Shown in pieces: positions 1-7,533 of a stretch of 64,000 nucleotides of DNA; the first letter of the stretch is position 1, and each line of letters opens with the position of its first letter. The notes below the pieces were generated by a model. That model ran no database searches. It had not been told where the DNA came from and worked only from the letters and a program-made list of their open reading frames with translations. The stretch is from JAQBQB01 sp963846925 (GTDB taxonomy: Bacteria > Gemmatimonadota > Gemmatimonadetes > Gemmatimonadales > Gemmatimonadaceae): NCBI GenBank assembly GCA_963846925.1, contig CAWJXW010000007.1:13134-77133 (forward strand), given 5' to 3'. The position numbers and the translations under genes are program-made.

Positions 1-675
1 GCCCGCCATCGCGGCCAGGTAGTACGGGATTCCGTACGCGAAGAGCACCGTGGTCCACCCGACCGCCCAGATCGCCACACCGAGCACCAGCGCGATGGCG
101 ACGTTCGTTGTCCACACACTCGTGGCTTGGCGCGAGCCGGTGGCTGTGCTTTGTCCACGCAGGCGTTGCCCGATCGCGAGATGGAACGGGCCCCCGAGCA
201 GGAGCGCGGCCGGATGCCGCACGAGGCGGTACAAGCGGCGCTTCCCCGGCGACCGCGCGAGGTATTCGCGCACGGTAAGCGTGGGTACGTCGCCGTGGCC
301 GCGGCGATCGAGATCGCCGGAAGAGGCATGGTGCAGCGCGTGATCGCGCCGCCACTGCGCGAACGGAGTGAGCGTCAGCACACCCGTCACGAATCCTACG
401 ACGTTATTCAGCGTGCGCGACGCGAAGAATGAGCCGTGCGCGCAGTCGTGCATGAAGATGAACGTTCGAACGAGGAGGCCGGCGGTGGGGAGCGCCAGCA
501 ACAGCGCGACCGTCACCGACCAGTCGAGGGCCATGTGGATTCCCCACATGAGCGCCGCGAGGGGAATCAGAGTTGTGGCCAGCTGGAACGACGAGCGCCG
601 CGCATCCGAGCCGATAAACGGCTCGACTACGCGGCGCCAATCTGCTCCCGCGGGGGAAGCGATCTGCTGGGTCAA
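1..675 (-). CDS. Fatty acid desaturase, 3'-truncated by window edge
   Basis: The minus strand stays open from the window edge to about 675 and encodes a membrane fatty acid desaturase, a di-iron enzyme that introduces double bonds into acyl chains. The first histidine box HDCAH lies in IFMHDCAHGSFF (codons near 425-455). The second box DHALHH follows in WRRDHALHHASSGD (near 325-350). Hydrophobic segments flank these boxes, and the third box would lie beyond the edge. No ATG precedes the conserved N-terminus. I chose TTG at 675 because it gives a family-like start (LTQQIASPAGADWRRVVEPF) and its TTGA overlaps the stop of the cold-shock gene; ATG at 549 is the fallback. Co-transcription with cspA would suit membrane adaptation to cold. 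The start is uncertain; the family call is firm. Confidence 0.85.
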   Translation of the reverse strand, partial: MTQQIASPAGADWRRVVEPFIGSDARRSSFQLATTLIPLAALMWGIHMALDWSVTVALLLALPTAGLLVRTFIFMHDCAHGSFFASRTLNNVVGFVTGVLTLTPFAQWRRDHALHHASSGDLDRRGHGDVPTLTVREYLARSPGKRRLYRLVRHPAALLLGGPFHLAIGQRLRGQSTATGSRQATSVWTTNVAIALVLGVAIWAVGWTTVLFAYGIPYYLAAMAG

Positions 676-884
676 CGACCCAGCTTCGTCACGTTCTCCG
701 CGGCGGGACCTTTCTGGCCCTGAACGATGTCGAACTCCACGCGCTCGCCTTCAGCCAGCGTCTTGAAGCCGCTGCCCTGAATAGCCGAGTGATGGACGAA
801 GCAGTCCTTCTGGCCGCCCTCGGGCGTGATAAAGCCAAAGCCCTTCGCGTCGTTGAACCACTTTACGGTGCCGGTCGTACGCAT
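672..884 (-). CDS. cspA: Cold-shock protein (CspA family)
   Basis: A 70-residue single cold-shock domain, the normal length for CspA-type RNA chaperones that bind single-stranded RNA and DNA and melt mRNA structure in the cytoplasm. RNP1 is KGFGFI near residues 14-19, and the RNP2-like segment is FVHHSAI near 29-35. The N-terminal TGTVKWFN is canonical. A Shine-Dalgarno AAGGGG sits about 6 nt before the ATG. Its TGA stop overlaps the proposed TTG start of the desaturase, so the two are probably translated from one transcript. The 5' flank up to the terminator near 1017 could hold a long leader, which is common for cold-shock genes, but I see no defined RNA element there. Confidence 0.97.
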   Translation of the reverse strand: MRTTGTVKWFNDAKGFGFITPEGGQKDCFVHHSAIQGSGFKTLAEGERVEFDIVQGQKGPAAENVTKLGR

Positions 885-1016
885 TGCCTACCCCTTTTGT
901 GTTGAATTGCTGTGTTCGGAGTCCGGACTTTGCCGTACCGGCCGACACAACGTGCTTCGTGATCATAGCCCTCACGATGGGCGTTCCGCGGAATGCGGAT
1001 TCCTCACGACTGAACG

Positions 1017-1048
1017 AAAAAAAAGGCCCGCTCGCAATTCGGCAGGCC
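1017..1048 (-). terminator. Rho-independent terminator of the TIR-like gene
   Basis: On the minus strand the arm GGCCTGC (1048-1042) pairs with GCGGGCC (1031-1025), with one G-U pair and a 10-nt loop. Eight T residues follow directly (1024-1017). It lies about 50 nt downstream of the stop at 1101 and insulates the cold-shock gene from the gene upstream. Confidence 0.8.
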
Positions 1049-1100
1049 CCATAAAACGTTCGGAACTTGTCCACGCGCACTGCGCGTGTCTCGCTTGAAC

Positions 1101-2033
1101 CTAATGATAATCACTAACGCGACTTTCCGCAACTGATGCGATTCCCGCGCCGCCAAGCCACTCGGCGAGCAGGTTTGCGGTGGAATAGGCCCGCCCGTTC
1201 GGCTCATCGACCCGCCACCGCCAATGCGCGGGGTCGCCCCCCTCCACGCGGTAAGAGTGCTGCCGCACCGGTTTCGCGGACTTGAGCGCGGCGACGCCAC
1301 GCGTCGTCGGCACGATGGAACTCCACTCGATCACCATGAGCCAGCCGTCCGCGACGGTCGGGGCGCGCCCGGCGACCCACGAGAAGCTGAGGCCGACATC
1401 ATCCAGCCGTACGATCAACCGGAATGGCAATGCGTGCAGCTCGAACACACCCTCGGGATGCAGCGCGCGGCGTTCTCTGAGGTGCGACTCGATCGAAACG
1501 GCGAGCGCGTCGAGCTCGTGGCGCAGCGTCGAATGCGCCCGCGGCTGACCGAGGAATGACGGCGGAGCCGAGCCCCATCGCACCGACGAGACGTCGGCGG
1601 CCGCCTGATCCCGCACGGAGCCGATCGTGCCGCCGCACGACGCGATAGCGTCGAGCGCAAACGTCGCGGCATTCTGCAGCCCCCCCGCGCCAAGATCGAA
1701 CTGTTGCGCGGTCGCCAGCCATTTCGGCACCGGCGTGTCGTCGAGCAGTACGACGACGACGGACCCGGGACGCTGGCGGATGCGCTGGCGCAGAATCGCC
1801 GCGTCCGCGCTCGTGGCCACGTCATGCTGCCAAAGGCGTTGATGGAGCACGAGGACGACTCGCGATTGCTCGGCGATGAGCGTGGTGAGGACCTCGATTC
1901 CGTCGGAAGTCACGTGACCCTCCCATACGGGCTCGGTCCCGAGCCGCTCGCCGAGCTGGGCGCAAAGTTCCGTGACCAGGATCGCGTCCGACGGAACGGC
2001 CGAAATGGCGAGGTCGTACGTGAATGAGATCAC
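1101..2033 (-). CDS. Hypothetical protein with TIR-like N-terminal domain
   Basis: 310 residues, GTG start at 2033 with GGAG 7 nt upstream. Residues about 4-110 alternate strands and helices in the order expected of a TIR/SEFIR-type fold: FTYDLAISAVPSDA, then VWEGHVTSDG, then a hydrophobic strand SRVVLVLHQRLW, then SVVVVLLDDT. The remaining 200 residues match nothing I recognise; they contain YRVEGGDPAHWRWRV and FSWVAGRAP. A glutamate at the usual TIR NADase position is not obvious, so an enzymatic role cannot be claimed. The gene stands alone with its own terminator. TIR assignment is inference from pattern; a generic Rossmann-like domain is the alternative. Confidence 0.6.
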   Translation of the reverse strand: MISFTYDLAISAVPSDAILVTELCAQLGERLGTEPVWEGHVTSDGIEVLTTLIAEQSRVVLVLHQRLWQHDVATSADAAILRQRIRQRPGSVVVVLLDDTPVPKWLATAQQFDLGAGGLQNAATFALDAIASCGGTIGSVRDQAAADVSSVRWGSAPPSFLGQPRAHSTLRHELDALAVSIESHLRERRALHPEGVFELHALPFRLIVRLDDVGLSFSWVAGRAPTVADGWLMVIEWSSIVPTTRGVAALKSAKPVRQHSYRVEGGDPAHWRWRVDEPNGRAYSTANLLAEWLGGAGIASVAESRVSDYH

Positions 2034-2201
2034 TTCAAGCTCCGGAGTTCGCGGTCGCGCGCCAACATTAGGAACCTAACTCTCGGAGCGGTGTCGCGCT
2101 GAAACCTGCGTAAAAGAGCGATTCTCGAGCGCGCGCAGGGCCAGTACTTGCGCTTTTCCGTGCGGCATAACTTGAAGCACGAAACGGCAACGGGAGCGTC
2201 C

Positions 2202-2316
2202 ATGCGAATCAGCGCGCGCAATCAGCTTGCGGGATCCGTCGAGTTCACCGGGCAAACCCGTCACCGTCATCGTGAAGTCCACCGAGGTGATCCTCGGTGT
2301 CGAGGACGCGAAGTGA
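2202..2316 (+). pseudogene. Molbindin/TOBE (Mop) protein remnant
   Basis: ATG at 2202 with GGGAG about 6 nt upstream begins MRISARNQLAGSVEFT, which closely matches the start of molybdate-binding Mop/TOBE domains. A one-base shift near 2250 is needed to continue as GKPVTVIVKSTEVILGVEDAK and stop at 2316; this is the typical TOBE C-terminus (...ATDVILGV). The middle of the domain (the DIGG...ITNES stretch of the family) is missing, leaving about 38 codons instead of about 70. This is a decayed gene with both an internal deletion and a frameshift. Family match is from memory of the motif and needs a profile search. Confidence 0.6.
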
Positions 2317-2338
2317 TCGCGGGATTTGTCGAGGATTG

Positions 2339-2430
2339 ATGAAGAGCGCAGCACTGGCGCCGATTGCGCTCGCGTTCCTCGCCTGCGGCCGAGGCGAACA
2401 GCCGGCCGCGCGATCGACGTGCGCTGACCC
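2339..2430 (+). pseudogene. Possible N-terminal remnant of a lipoprotein (ModA-like context)
   Basis: After the Mop remnant, ATG at 2339 begins MKSAALAPIALAFLACGRGE, a short lipoprotein signal with lipobox FLAC. The frame then runs into arginine-rich sequence without domain character, and a terminator follows at 2466-2488. In intact loci a Mop/TOBE gene is often followed by the molybdate-binding protein ModA, so this may be the stump of modA. Only the signal peptide and the position support this. Confidence 0.3.
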
Positions 2431-2465
2431 GCGGGACCGTCGGCGCAGCCAGATTGGACGGCCGT

Positions 2466-2488
2466 CGGCCTTGCCGAGGCCGTTTTTT
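2466..2488 (+). terminator. Rho-independent terminator ahead of the histidine kinase
   Basis: CGGCCT (2466-2471), a 5-nt loop, AGGCCG (2477-2482) and six T (2483-2488). It ends 19 nt before the kinase ATG at 2508, so it either closes the decayed upstream transcript or attenuates kinase expression. Confidence 0.65.
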
Positions 2489-2507
2489 GGATCGAAGGTT
2501 CCAGCCG

Positions 2508-4022
2508 ATGCAAGCCCCCGAAATTCGTCCACCGTTTCAGCTCGGGCCACTCGGCCGGACGGTTGCGCCGTTCTTGTCGGCCGCGATCGTCCTGTTCTTC
2601 GGCGTGCTGGCGTATCGCGGCGTGCAGACTACGCAAGACGCCGCGCGTCTCGTGACGCAGACGCACCAGGTGATCGAGATGAACGGCGCGGTGTTGGCGC
2701 GGGTGGTCGATGCCGAGACTGGCGAGCGCGGGTACATCATCACGGGCGACTCGACGTTCCTCGCCCCGTACCGCGGCGCCGAACAGGATGCGATCGCGCA
2801 CATCGACGACCTCCGTCGACTCGCCGCGGATAATCCATCGCAACAGGCGCGAATCGACACGCTGGCCGGCCTCGTGAGCCGGCGATTCACGGTGCTCGAC
2901 GCGCGCATCCGCGCGCGACGGGAGCATGGGTTCGAGCGAGTTCAAACGGACTTCGCAGTCAATGGAGGCGGAAAGCCCGAGATGGACTCGGCTCGCGCCG
3001 TCCTCGCCGCGATCGCGGGGACCGAGACACGGCTCCTCGAGACGCGGAGCGCGAGACAACGGGCGTACCAGACGGAAATCGCGTGGATCGTGATCCTGGG
3101 CGCTGGCGCCGCGGCTCTTCTCGCGCTTCTCATCAGTCTGATGTTGTCGCAATCGGCCGCGGTCGAGGCGCGCCTTTCACGCGAAGTGCGACACCGCGCC
3201 GACGACCTCGAGGCCGCAAATACTCAGTTGCAGGACCAGGCGACCGAGATGGAGATGTTGAACGAAGAGCTGCAGACGACGAACGACCAGCTGGCCGAGC
3301 GGACTGTCGAAGCCGAGCAGGCGAATCGCGTCAAGGCTGATTTTCTCGCGAACATGAGCCACGACCTTCGCACGCCGCTCAACGCAATCCTGGGCTACGT
3401 CGATCTGCTCGAGACAGGCGTGCATGGGCCGATGGGCGGCGAACAGGAGAACGACGTCCGTCGCATCAAGCGAAGCGCCGGCCATCTACGGGCGCTCATC
3501 ACCGAGGTGTTGAATTTCGCGAAGATCGAGGCTGGGCAATTGCAATTGGCGATCGAGGACGTCCGTATGGATTCTGTTCTCGCGGAGTTGCGCCCGATTG
3601 TGGAACCGCAGGTCGCGGCCAAGGGCCTGAGCCTCCGCACGTCATGCCCGCCGGATCTAGTCGTCCGCGCAGACCGCGAAAAGGTCGATCAGATTCTGGT
3701 GAACCTCGCCGCCAACGCGATCAAGTTCACGAACGGCGGCGGCAGCGTGTCAATCGAGTGCCGTTCCGACGGCGCGTCGGTTCGAACCGAGGTGCGCGAC
3801 ACGGGGATTGGCATTCCTGCCGACCAACTCGACGCGATCTTCGTTCCCTTCGTGCAACTCGAGGCCAGCGCCCATCGCGGGAACGATCGTGGCGTCGGAC
3901 TCGGACTGGCAATCAGCCGACAACTCGCGCGCGCCATGCGCGGCGACGTCGCGGTAGAAAGCGTGGTCGGCGGAGGTAGCACTTTCACGCTGCGGCTCCC
4001 CCGCGCGCCGCGCATGACATGA
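2508..4022 (+). CDS. CHASE3-domain sensor histidine kinase
   Basis: 504 residues from ATG 2508, chosen because the longer upstream reading is arginine-rich and crosses the terminator. TM1 spans about 16-36. A periplasmic CHASE3-like sensor (38-186) includes the ETGERGYIITG motif. TM2 spans about 190-213, a coiled coil about 225-275, and HisKA carries phospho-acceptor His285 in NMSHDLRTPL. The HATPase domain follows with N box NLAANAIKF and glycine boxes DTGIGI and GVGLGLAI. It should autophosphorylate on His in response to an extracytoplasmic or membrane signal. No response regulator is adjacent, so it is an orphan. The stop overlaps a possible ATG at 4019, and the serine hydrolase follows within 30 nt, so both are likely co-transcribed. 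Confidence 0.93.
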   Translation: MQAPEIRPPFQLGPLGRTVAPFLSAAIVLFFGVLAYRGVQTTQDAARLVTQTHQVIEMNGAVLARVVDAETGERGYIITGDSTFLAPYRGAEQDAIAHIDDLRRLAADNPSQQARIDTLAGLVSRRFTVLDARIRARREHGFERVQTDFAVNGGGKPEMDSARAVLAAIAGTETRLLETRSARQRAYQTEIAWIVILGAGAAALLALLISLMLSQSAAVEARLSREVRHRADDLEAANTQLQDQATEMEMLNEELQTTNDQLAERTVEAEQANRVKADFLANMSHDLRTPLNAILGYVDLLETGVHGPMGGEQENDVRRIKRSAGHLRALITEVLNFAKIEAGQLQLAIEDVRMDSVLAELRPIVEPQVAAKGLSLRTSCPPDLVVRADREKVDQILVNLAANAIKFTNGGGSVSIECRSDGASVRTEVRDTGIGIPADQLDAIFVPFVQLEASAHRGNDRGVGLGLAISRQLARAMRGDVAVESVVGGGSTFTLRLPRAPRMT

Positions 4023-4048
4023 GCAAACCCTTTGGAGGTCTCAGTCGA

Positions 4049-5713
4049 ATGACTCCCCGCGTCGCAAGCCTCGTCGCTCTGTGTGCCGTCGTTCTACCGG
4101 GGATCGTGGCGGCGCAGGGACTCTCGTCCGACACTGCCGCGCGGATCGACGCCGTGTTCTCGCGCTATGGCGCGGACGGACCCGGGTGCGCGGTCAACGT
4201 CGCCCGCGACGACAAGTCCATCTACGCCAAGGGTTATGGTCTCGCGTCGCTCGAGCTGCGCGCGCCGATTACTCCCAAGACCGTCTTCGATCTGGGTTCG
4301 ACGTCCAAACAGATCACCGCGGCGAGCGTGCTGCTGCTGGCCCACGACGGCAAGCTCTCGCTCGACGACGACATCAGGAAGTACATCCCGGAGCTGCCCG
4401 ACCTCGGCGCGCGCGTCACGCTTCGCCACCTGCTCACGCACACGAGCGGGTGGCGCGATTACACCGAGCTCATGACGCTCGACGGATGGGACGTGCGCGA
4501 CCACACGACCGACCGTGAAGCGCTCGACGCCTTGAAGCGTCAACGCGCGCTCAATTTCCAGCCGGGGGCGGAGTGGCGCTACAGCAACACGGGCTACTTC
4601 CTGATGTCGCTCGTCGTGCAGCGGGCCAGCGGGCAGTCGCTCGCCGAGTTCGCTCGCCAGCGCATCTTCGTTCCACTCGGGATGACGCAGACGTTCTATC
4701 TCACCGATACTCGCCAAGTCGTTCCGAACAGAGCGACCGGGTACGATCCCGCGCCAAACGGCGGCTATTTCGTCGACATGTCCGACTGGGAACAGATCGG
4801 CGACGGCGGCGTGCAGAGCAGCGTGGAGGACCTCGCGCGATGGGACGCCAACTTCACGTCCGGCGTCGTGGGCGGCCGCGCGCTGCTCGACGAGCTCCAA
4901 ACGCCCGCCAAGCTCGCGAACGGGACGACGCTCCAGTACGCGCTCGGGCTCAGCGTCGACACCTATCGTGGCGTGAAGCGCGTCTCTCACGGCGGGGCGT
5001 GGGCCGGCTATCGGGCGATGACGATGCGCTTTCCGGCGCAGCACCTGTCGATCCTGCTGACGTGCAATCGTGGAGATGCAAACACAAACCAGCTCGCGTC
5101 GAACGTGGCGAACGTCTTCTTGCCAGCGGAGCCGACACCGTCGCTCGCCGGGGCGGCGCGCGCGGCCGGGCACGTCGGCGCCGCCGCGCCGGGTGAAGCC
5201 GCGCGGTTCGCGGGGACATACCTGAGCGACGACGGCGGACTCGCGGTGTTCAGCGCGCGAGGAGATACGTTGTTCACCGGCCGATTTCCGCGCGCCCTCG
5301 CACTGGAAGTGCTCGGTCCGGGTCATTTCCGCAATGCAAACAACGGGAACGAGCAGCATTTCAGTCTGGAGCGCGGTGCACGTCGGCTGACGATCGTGCC
5401 TCCGACGCCAGGAGCTTCCCCCGCGAGCTTTCGAGGCGTCGACCCGGTCGGCGATACATCGAGTGCCAAGCTCGCGGAATACGCCGGGCGGTACACGAGC
5501 CCGGAGATCGGACACGACTTGGAGCTCGTCGTTCGCGACGGCCGACTCACGATGCACAACGAACGTGGCGAGGACGAGCCGCTCGTCCCGGCGTTCCTCG
5601 ACGGTTTCTTCGGCCCCGCGCTCGTTCAATTCGAGCGTGATGCGAGCGGACGTGTGAAGTCGTTCACCTTCAGCACACGGGGCATTCAGGGACTCCGCCT
5701 GACTCGTCGTTGA
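4049..5713 (+). CDS. Secreted serine hydrolase, beta-lactamase/PBP family
   Basis: 554 residues. ATG 4049 was chosen over ATG 4019 because GGAGG lies 10 nt upstream and a signal peptide (cleavage near VAAQG, residues 20-24) follows at once. The catalytic triad of class C-type serine hydrolases is visible: S84-x-x-K87 in GSTSKQ, Y178-S-N180 in RYSNTGY, and HGG in place of KTG (SHGGAWAGY, near residue 323). The C-terminal 200 residues form a beta-rich extra domain seen in many such esterases/peptidases. The product is periplasmic or exported; the substrate (beta-lactam, D-peptide or ester) cannot be inferred. It sits directly behind the CHASE3 kinase. Confidence 0.92.
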   Translation: MTPRVASLVALCAVVLPGIVAAQGLSSDTAARIDAVFSRYGADGPGCAVNVARDDKSIYAKGYGLASLELRAPITPKTVFDLGSTSKQITAASVLLLAHDGKLSLDDDIRKYIPELPDLGARVTLRHLLTHTSGWRDYTELMTLDGWDVRDHTTDREALDALKRQRALNFQPGAEWRYSNTGYFLMSLVVQRASGQSLAEFARQRIFVPLGMTQTFYLTDTRQVVPNRATGYDPAPNGGYFVDMSDWEQIGDGGVQSSVEDLARWDANFTSGVVGGRALLDELQTPAKLANGTTLQYALGLSVDTYRGVKRVSHGGAWAGYRAMTMRFPAQHLSILLTCNRGDANTNQLASNVANVFLPAEPTPSLAGAARAAGHVGAAAPGEAARFAGTYLSDDGGLAVFSARGDTLFTGRFPRALALEVLGPGHFRNANNGNEQHFSLERGARRLTIVPPTPGASPASFRGVDPVGDTSSAKLAEYAGRYTSPEIGHDLELVVRDGRLTMHNERGEDEPLVPAFLDGFFGPALVQFERDASGRVKSFTFSTRGIQGLRLTRR

Positions 5714-5725
5714 TTCAAGGCGCGG

Positions 5726-6265
5726 TCACGAGTGGCCAGCCCGCTCGGCCTCGAGAATGCGTACGATCCTCTCGACCGTGCTCCAACTGCGCGTCGTCAC
5801 CGGCGAACCGACGAGTTTGTCGATCTGGCCGAGGTACCCGATCGTCTTCATGTGTCGCCGATACTCGCCGAAGACGAACGGGTGGTTCATGCGGAGGATC
5901 CTGACGAGCCACTGTCCGGCACGCGGGAGTTGAAGAGGCAGCGACGCGTGGAGCGGGCTCGCCTTCGACAACACGCTGACGAATCGAACGACGTCACGAC
6001 GGGCGGGCCGGGCTCCGTACGGTCGATCCGCATGAACGCGCAACAGGTCGCGCGCGTCGCAGACCATGACGTGCGTCTCGAACGGCAGCGCACCGCGCAA
6101 GGCTGCGGCAAATTCCGTTCGTTTTCCCGGATTGCGGACGACGAACGTCCCGGCGGCGCCGACGTTCACGACGCCGTAGCGCTCGAGCTGGTTCGCCAGA
6201 ACGCTCGGGCGAAACGTGCGATGCCCGCCGACGTTCACTCCTCGAAGAAAGACGACCAGCGCCAT
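5726..6265 (-). CDS. DUF1697 family protein
   Basis: 179 residues with the diagnostic DUF1697 opening FLRGVNVGGHRTFR and a later GAAGTFVV segment (the family has GTGNVVF-like text here). The family is cytoplasmic and of unknown function. It follows the anti-sigma gene with only a 5-nt gap on the same strand and is the last gene of the minus-strand operon starting near 10790. Whether it works with the sigma/anti-sigma pair is unknown. Confidence 0.85.
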   Translation of the reverse strand: MALVVFLRGVNVGGHRTFRPSVLANQLERYGVVNVGAAGTFVVRNPGKRTEFAAALRGALPFETHVMVCDARDLLRVHADRPYGARPARRDVVRFVSVLSKASPLHASLPLQLPRAGQWLVRILRMNHPFVFGEYRRHMKTIGYLGQIDKLVGSPVTTRSWSTVERIVRILEAERAGHS

Positions 6266-6270
6266 GTGAG

Positions 6271-7023
6271 TTAGGGCGACGAACGAAGCGGAATGACGGC
6301 GGGAGGCGCGCCGCGGTAGATCGGCCGGCCCCCGACGATCACTTGGACGCGGGTCACCGTGCTCGGCACGGAAACCAAGTAGGTCGCCCGCGACGAGGCC
6401 AAATTCCGCACGCGAAGCTCGCCCGGCAAGACGACAAAGTCGTCGCCACCCATTCCTGCGCCGCTCGCGACACGCGCGGAAATCGTCGTTGACGCAGTGC
6501 CCTCGATGGTCAGAAGGCCGGCGGCGGGTAGAGAGTCGAAGCGCATTGTGAACGCCGGTTCGGTCGGGGCGAAGGAAACGGTCGCCCCCGATCGGCTTTC
6601 CGTGCGCGCGGAATCGACGCTACGCGGTGGCGAAGCCGTCACCACGTTCGCTGGCGACCGCTCGAGCCGTCGCTCGATCCACGCGCGAATCGGGCTCGCC
6701 GCGGCAGCGGCGGCGACAACGATCACCGCCGCTGCCGCCTGCCACCCGGGTCGGCGCCACACCGGATGAGCGCGATGCGCGCGGGCGGCGCGGACACGAC
6801 GTAGAAATTCATTCTCATTCAACGGCGACACCGGAATTGACTCGAGCGACCGGCGCACCGCGCTTGCCCGCGCGGCCAGCGCGTCGAGTCGTGACCGACA
6901 ATCGGCGCACTGCGCGACGTGTTCGTGGCTCGCTTCGAGTGCATCGTCGCTGTCGTGCAGCGCGAGGAGTGCGCCGTCGGGCAAGTGCGAACCCGGGGGC
7001 TGAGCCGCTGCCGGCGTCGTCAC
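6271..7023 (-). CDS. Anti-sigma factor with zinc-finger (ZAS) domain
   Basis: 250 residues, GTG start at 7023 overlapping the sigma TGA (GTGA), so translation is coupled. The N-terminal cytoplasmic ZAS motif H35-x3-C39-x2-C42 (HEHVAQCADC) binds zinc and is the usual sigma-binding module. One transmembrane helix spans about 95-112 and precedes a 135-residue extracytoplasmic domain rich in beta strands. The arrangement predicts that an envelope signal releases the neighbouring ECF sigma factor. No protease-site motif is evident. Confidence 0.9.
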   Translation of the reverse strand: MTTPAAAQPPGSHLPDGALLALHDSDDALEASHEHVAQCADCRSRLDALAARASAVRRSLESIPVSPLNENEFLRRVRAARAHRAHPVWRRPGWQAAAAVIVVAAAAAASPIRAWIERRLERSPANVVTASPPRSVDSARTESRSGATVSFAPTEPAFTMRFDSLPAAGLLTIEGTASTTISARVASGAGMGGDDFVVLPGELRVRNLASSRATYLVSVPSTVTRVQVIVGGRPIYRGAPPAVIPLRSSP

Positions 7024-7514
7024 AAGGCATCCCGGTCGAAGGTGGTCTCACGTGCCAGACGCTCGAGCGCGCGGGCAACCAGGGACCCGACAGAGCCCGT
7101 CGTCGTGCCGACCGCCTCGGCGATTTCGCGATGCGAGAATCCTTCCTCGCGCATGAGAACCGCGACGCGCTCCTTGTCGTTGAGTCGAGCGAGCGCGGCC
7201 ATCACGATGCGTCTCCGTTCGTCGGCCTCGACGCCGGCGTGGGGATCTCGGGGCGCATCGGCCATCGTTCGTTCTCCTCGGCCGTCGAGGAGGCGTCCGC
7301 GCCGCGCGGCGGTGCGCCGTCCTTCGAGCACGTAGTTCGTGCCGACCTTGAACAACCACGCGCGCTCTGTCGGTCCGACGGGCGCACGGTCAAGAAGCCG
7401 AACGAACGCCTCCTGCGCGGCGTCGGCGGCGAAGTCGGGATCGCCGGAGAGCCGGACGAGATAGCGATACAGCGCGTCATGATGATTCCTGAATAACTCG
7501 GCGGCACGGTCCAC
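7020..7514 (-). CDS. ECF-type RNA polymerase sigma factor
   Basis: 164 residues, GTG start at 7514. Region 2 is seen in NHHDALYRYLVRLSG and DAAQEAFVRLL (residues about 10-47), and region 4 in LARLNDKERVAVLMREEGFS followed by HREIAEAVGTTTGSVGSLVA, the -35-binding helix-turn-helix. It directs RNA polymerase to stress or uptake promoters. It lies 20 nt downstream of the TonB-dependent receptor and overlaps the anti-sigma, forming a regulator pair inside the receptor operon. Its target promoter may lie before 10790, but no motif could be defined from one copy. Confidence 0.95.
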   Translation of the reverse strand: MDRAAELFRNHHDALYRYLVRLSGDPDFAADAAQEAFVRLLDRAPVGPTERAWLFKVGTNYVLEGRRTAARRGRLLDGRGERTMADAPRDPHAGVEADERRRIVMAALARLNDKERVAVLMREEGFSHREIAEAVGTTTGSVGSLVARALERLARETTFDRDAL

Positions 7515-7533
7515 GATGATTGGGGTGAAGACC

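Noticed and set aside
2364..2507. N-terminal extension of the CHASE3 kinase
   Set aside because: It crosses a rho-independent terminator and is arginine-rich; ATG 2508 gives a normal N-terminus.
4094..5629. Long minus-strand open frame opposite the serine hydrolase
   Set aside because: It mirrors codon bias of the real gene; the product is Arg/Glu-rich with no domain, while the plus strand has catalytic motifs and a signal peptide.
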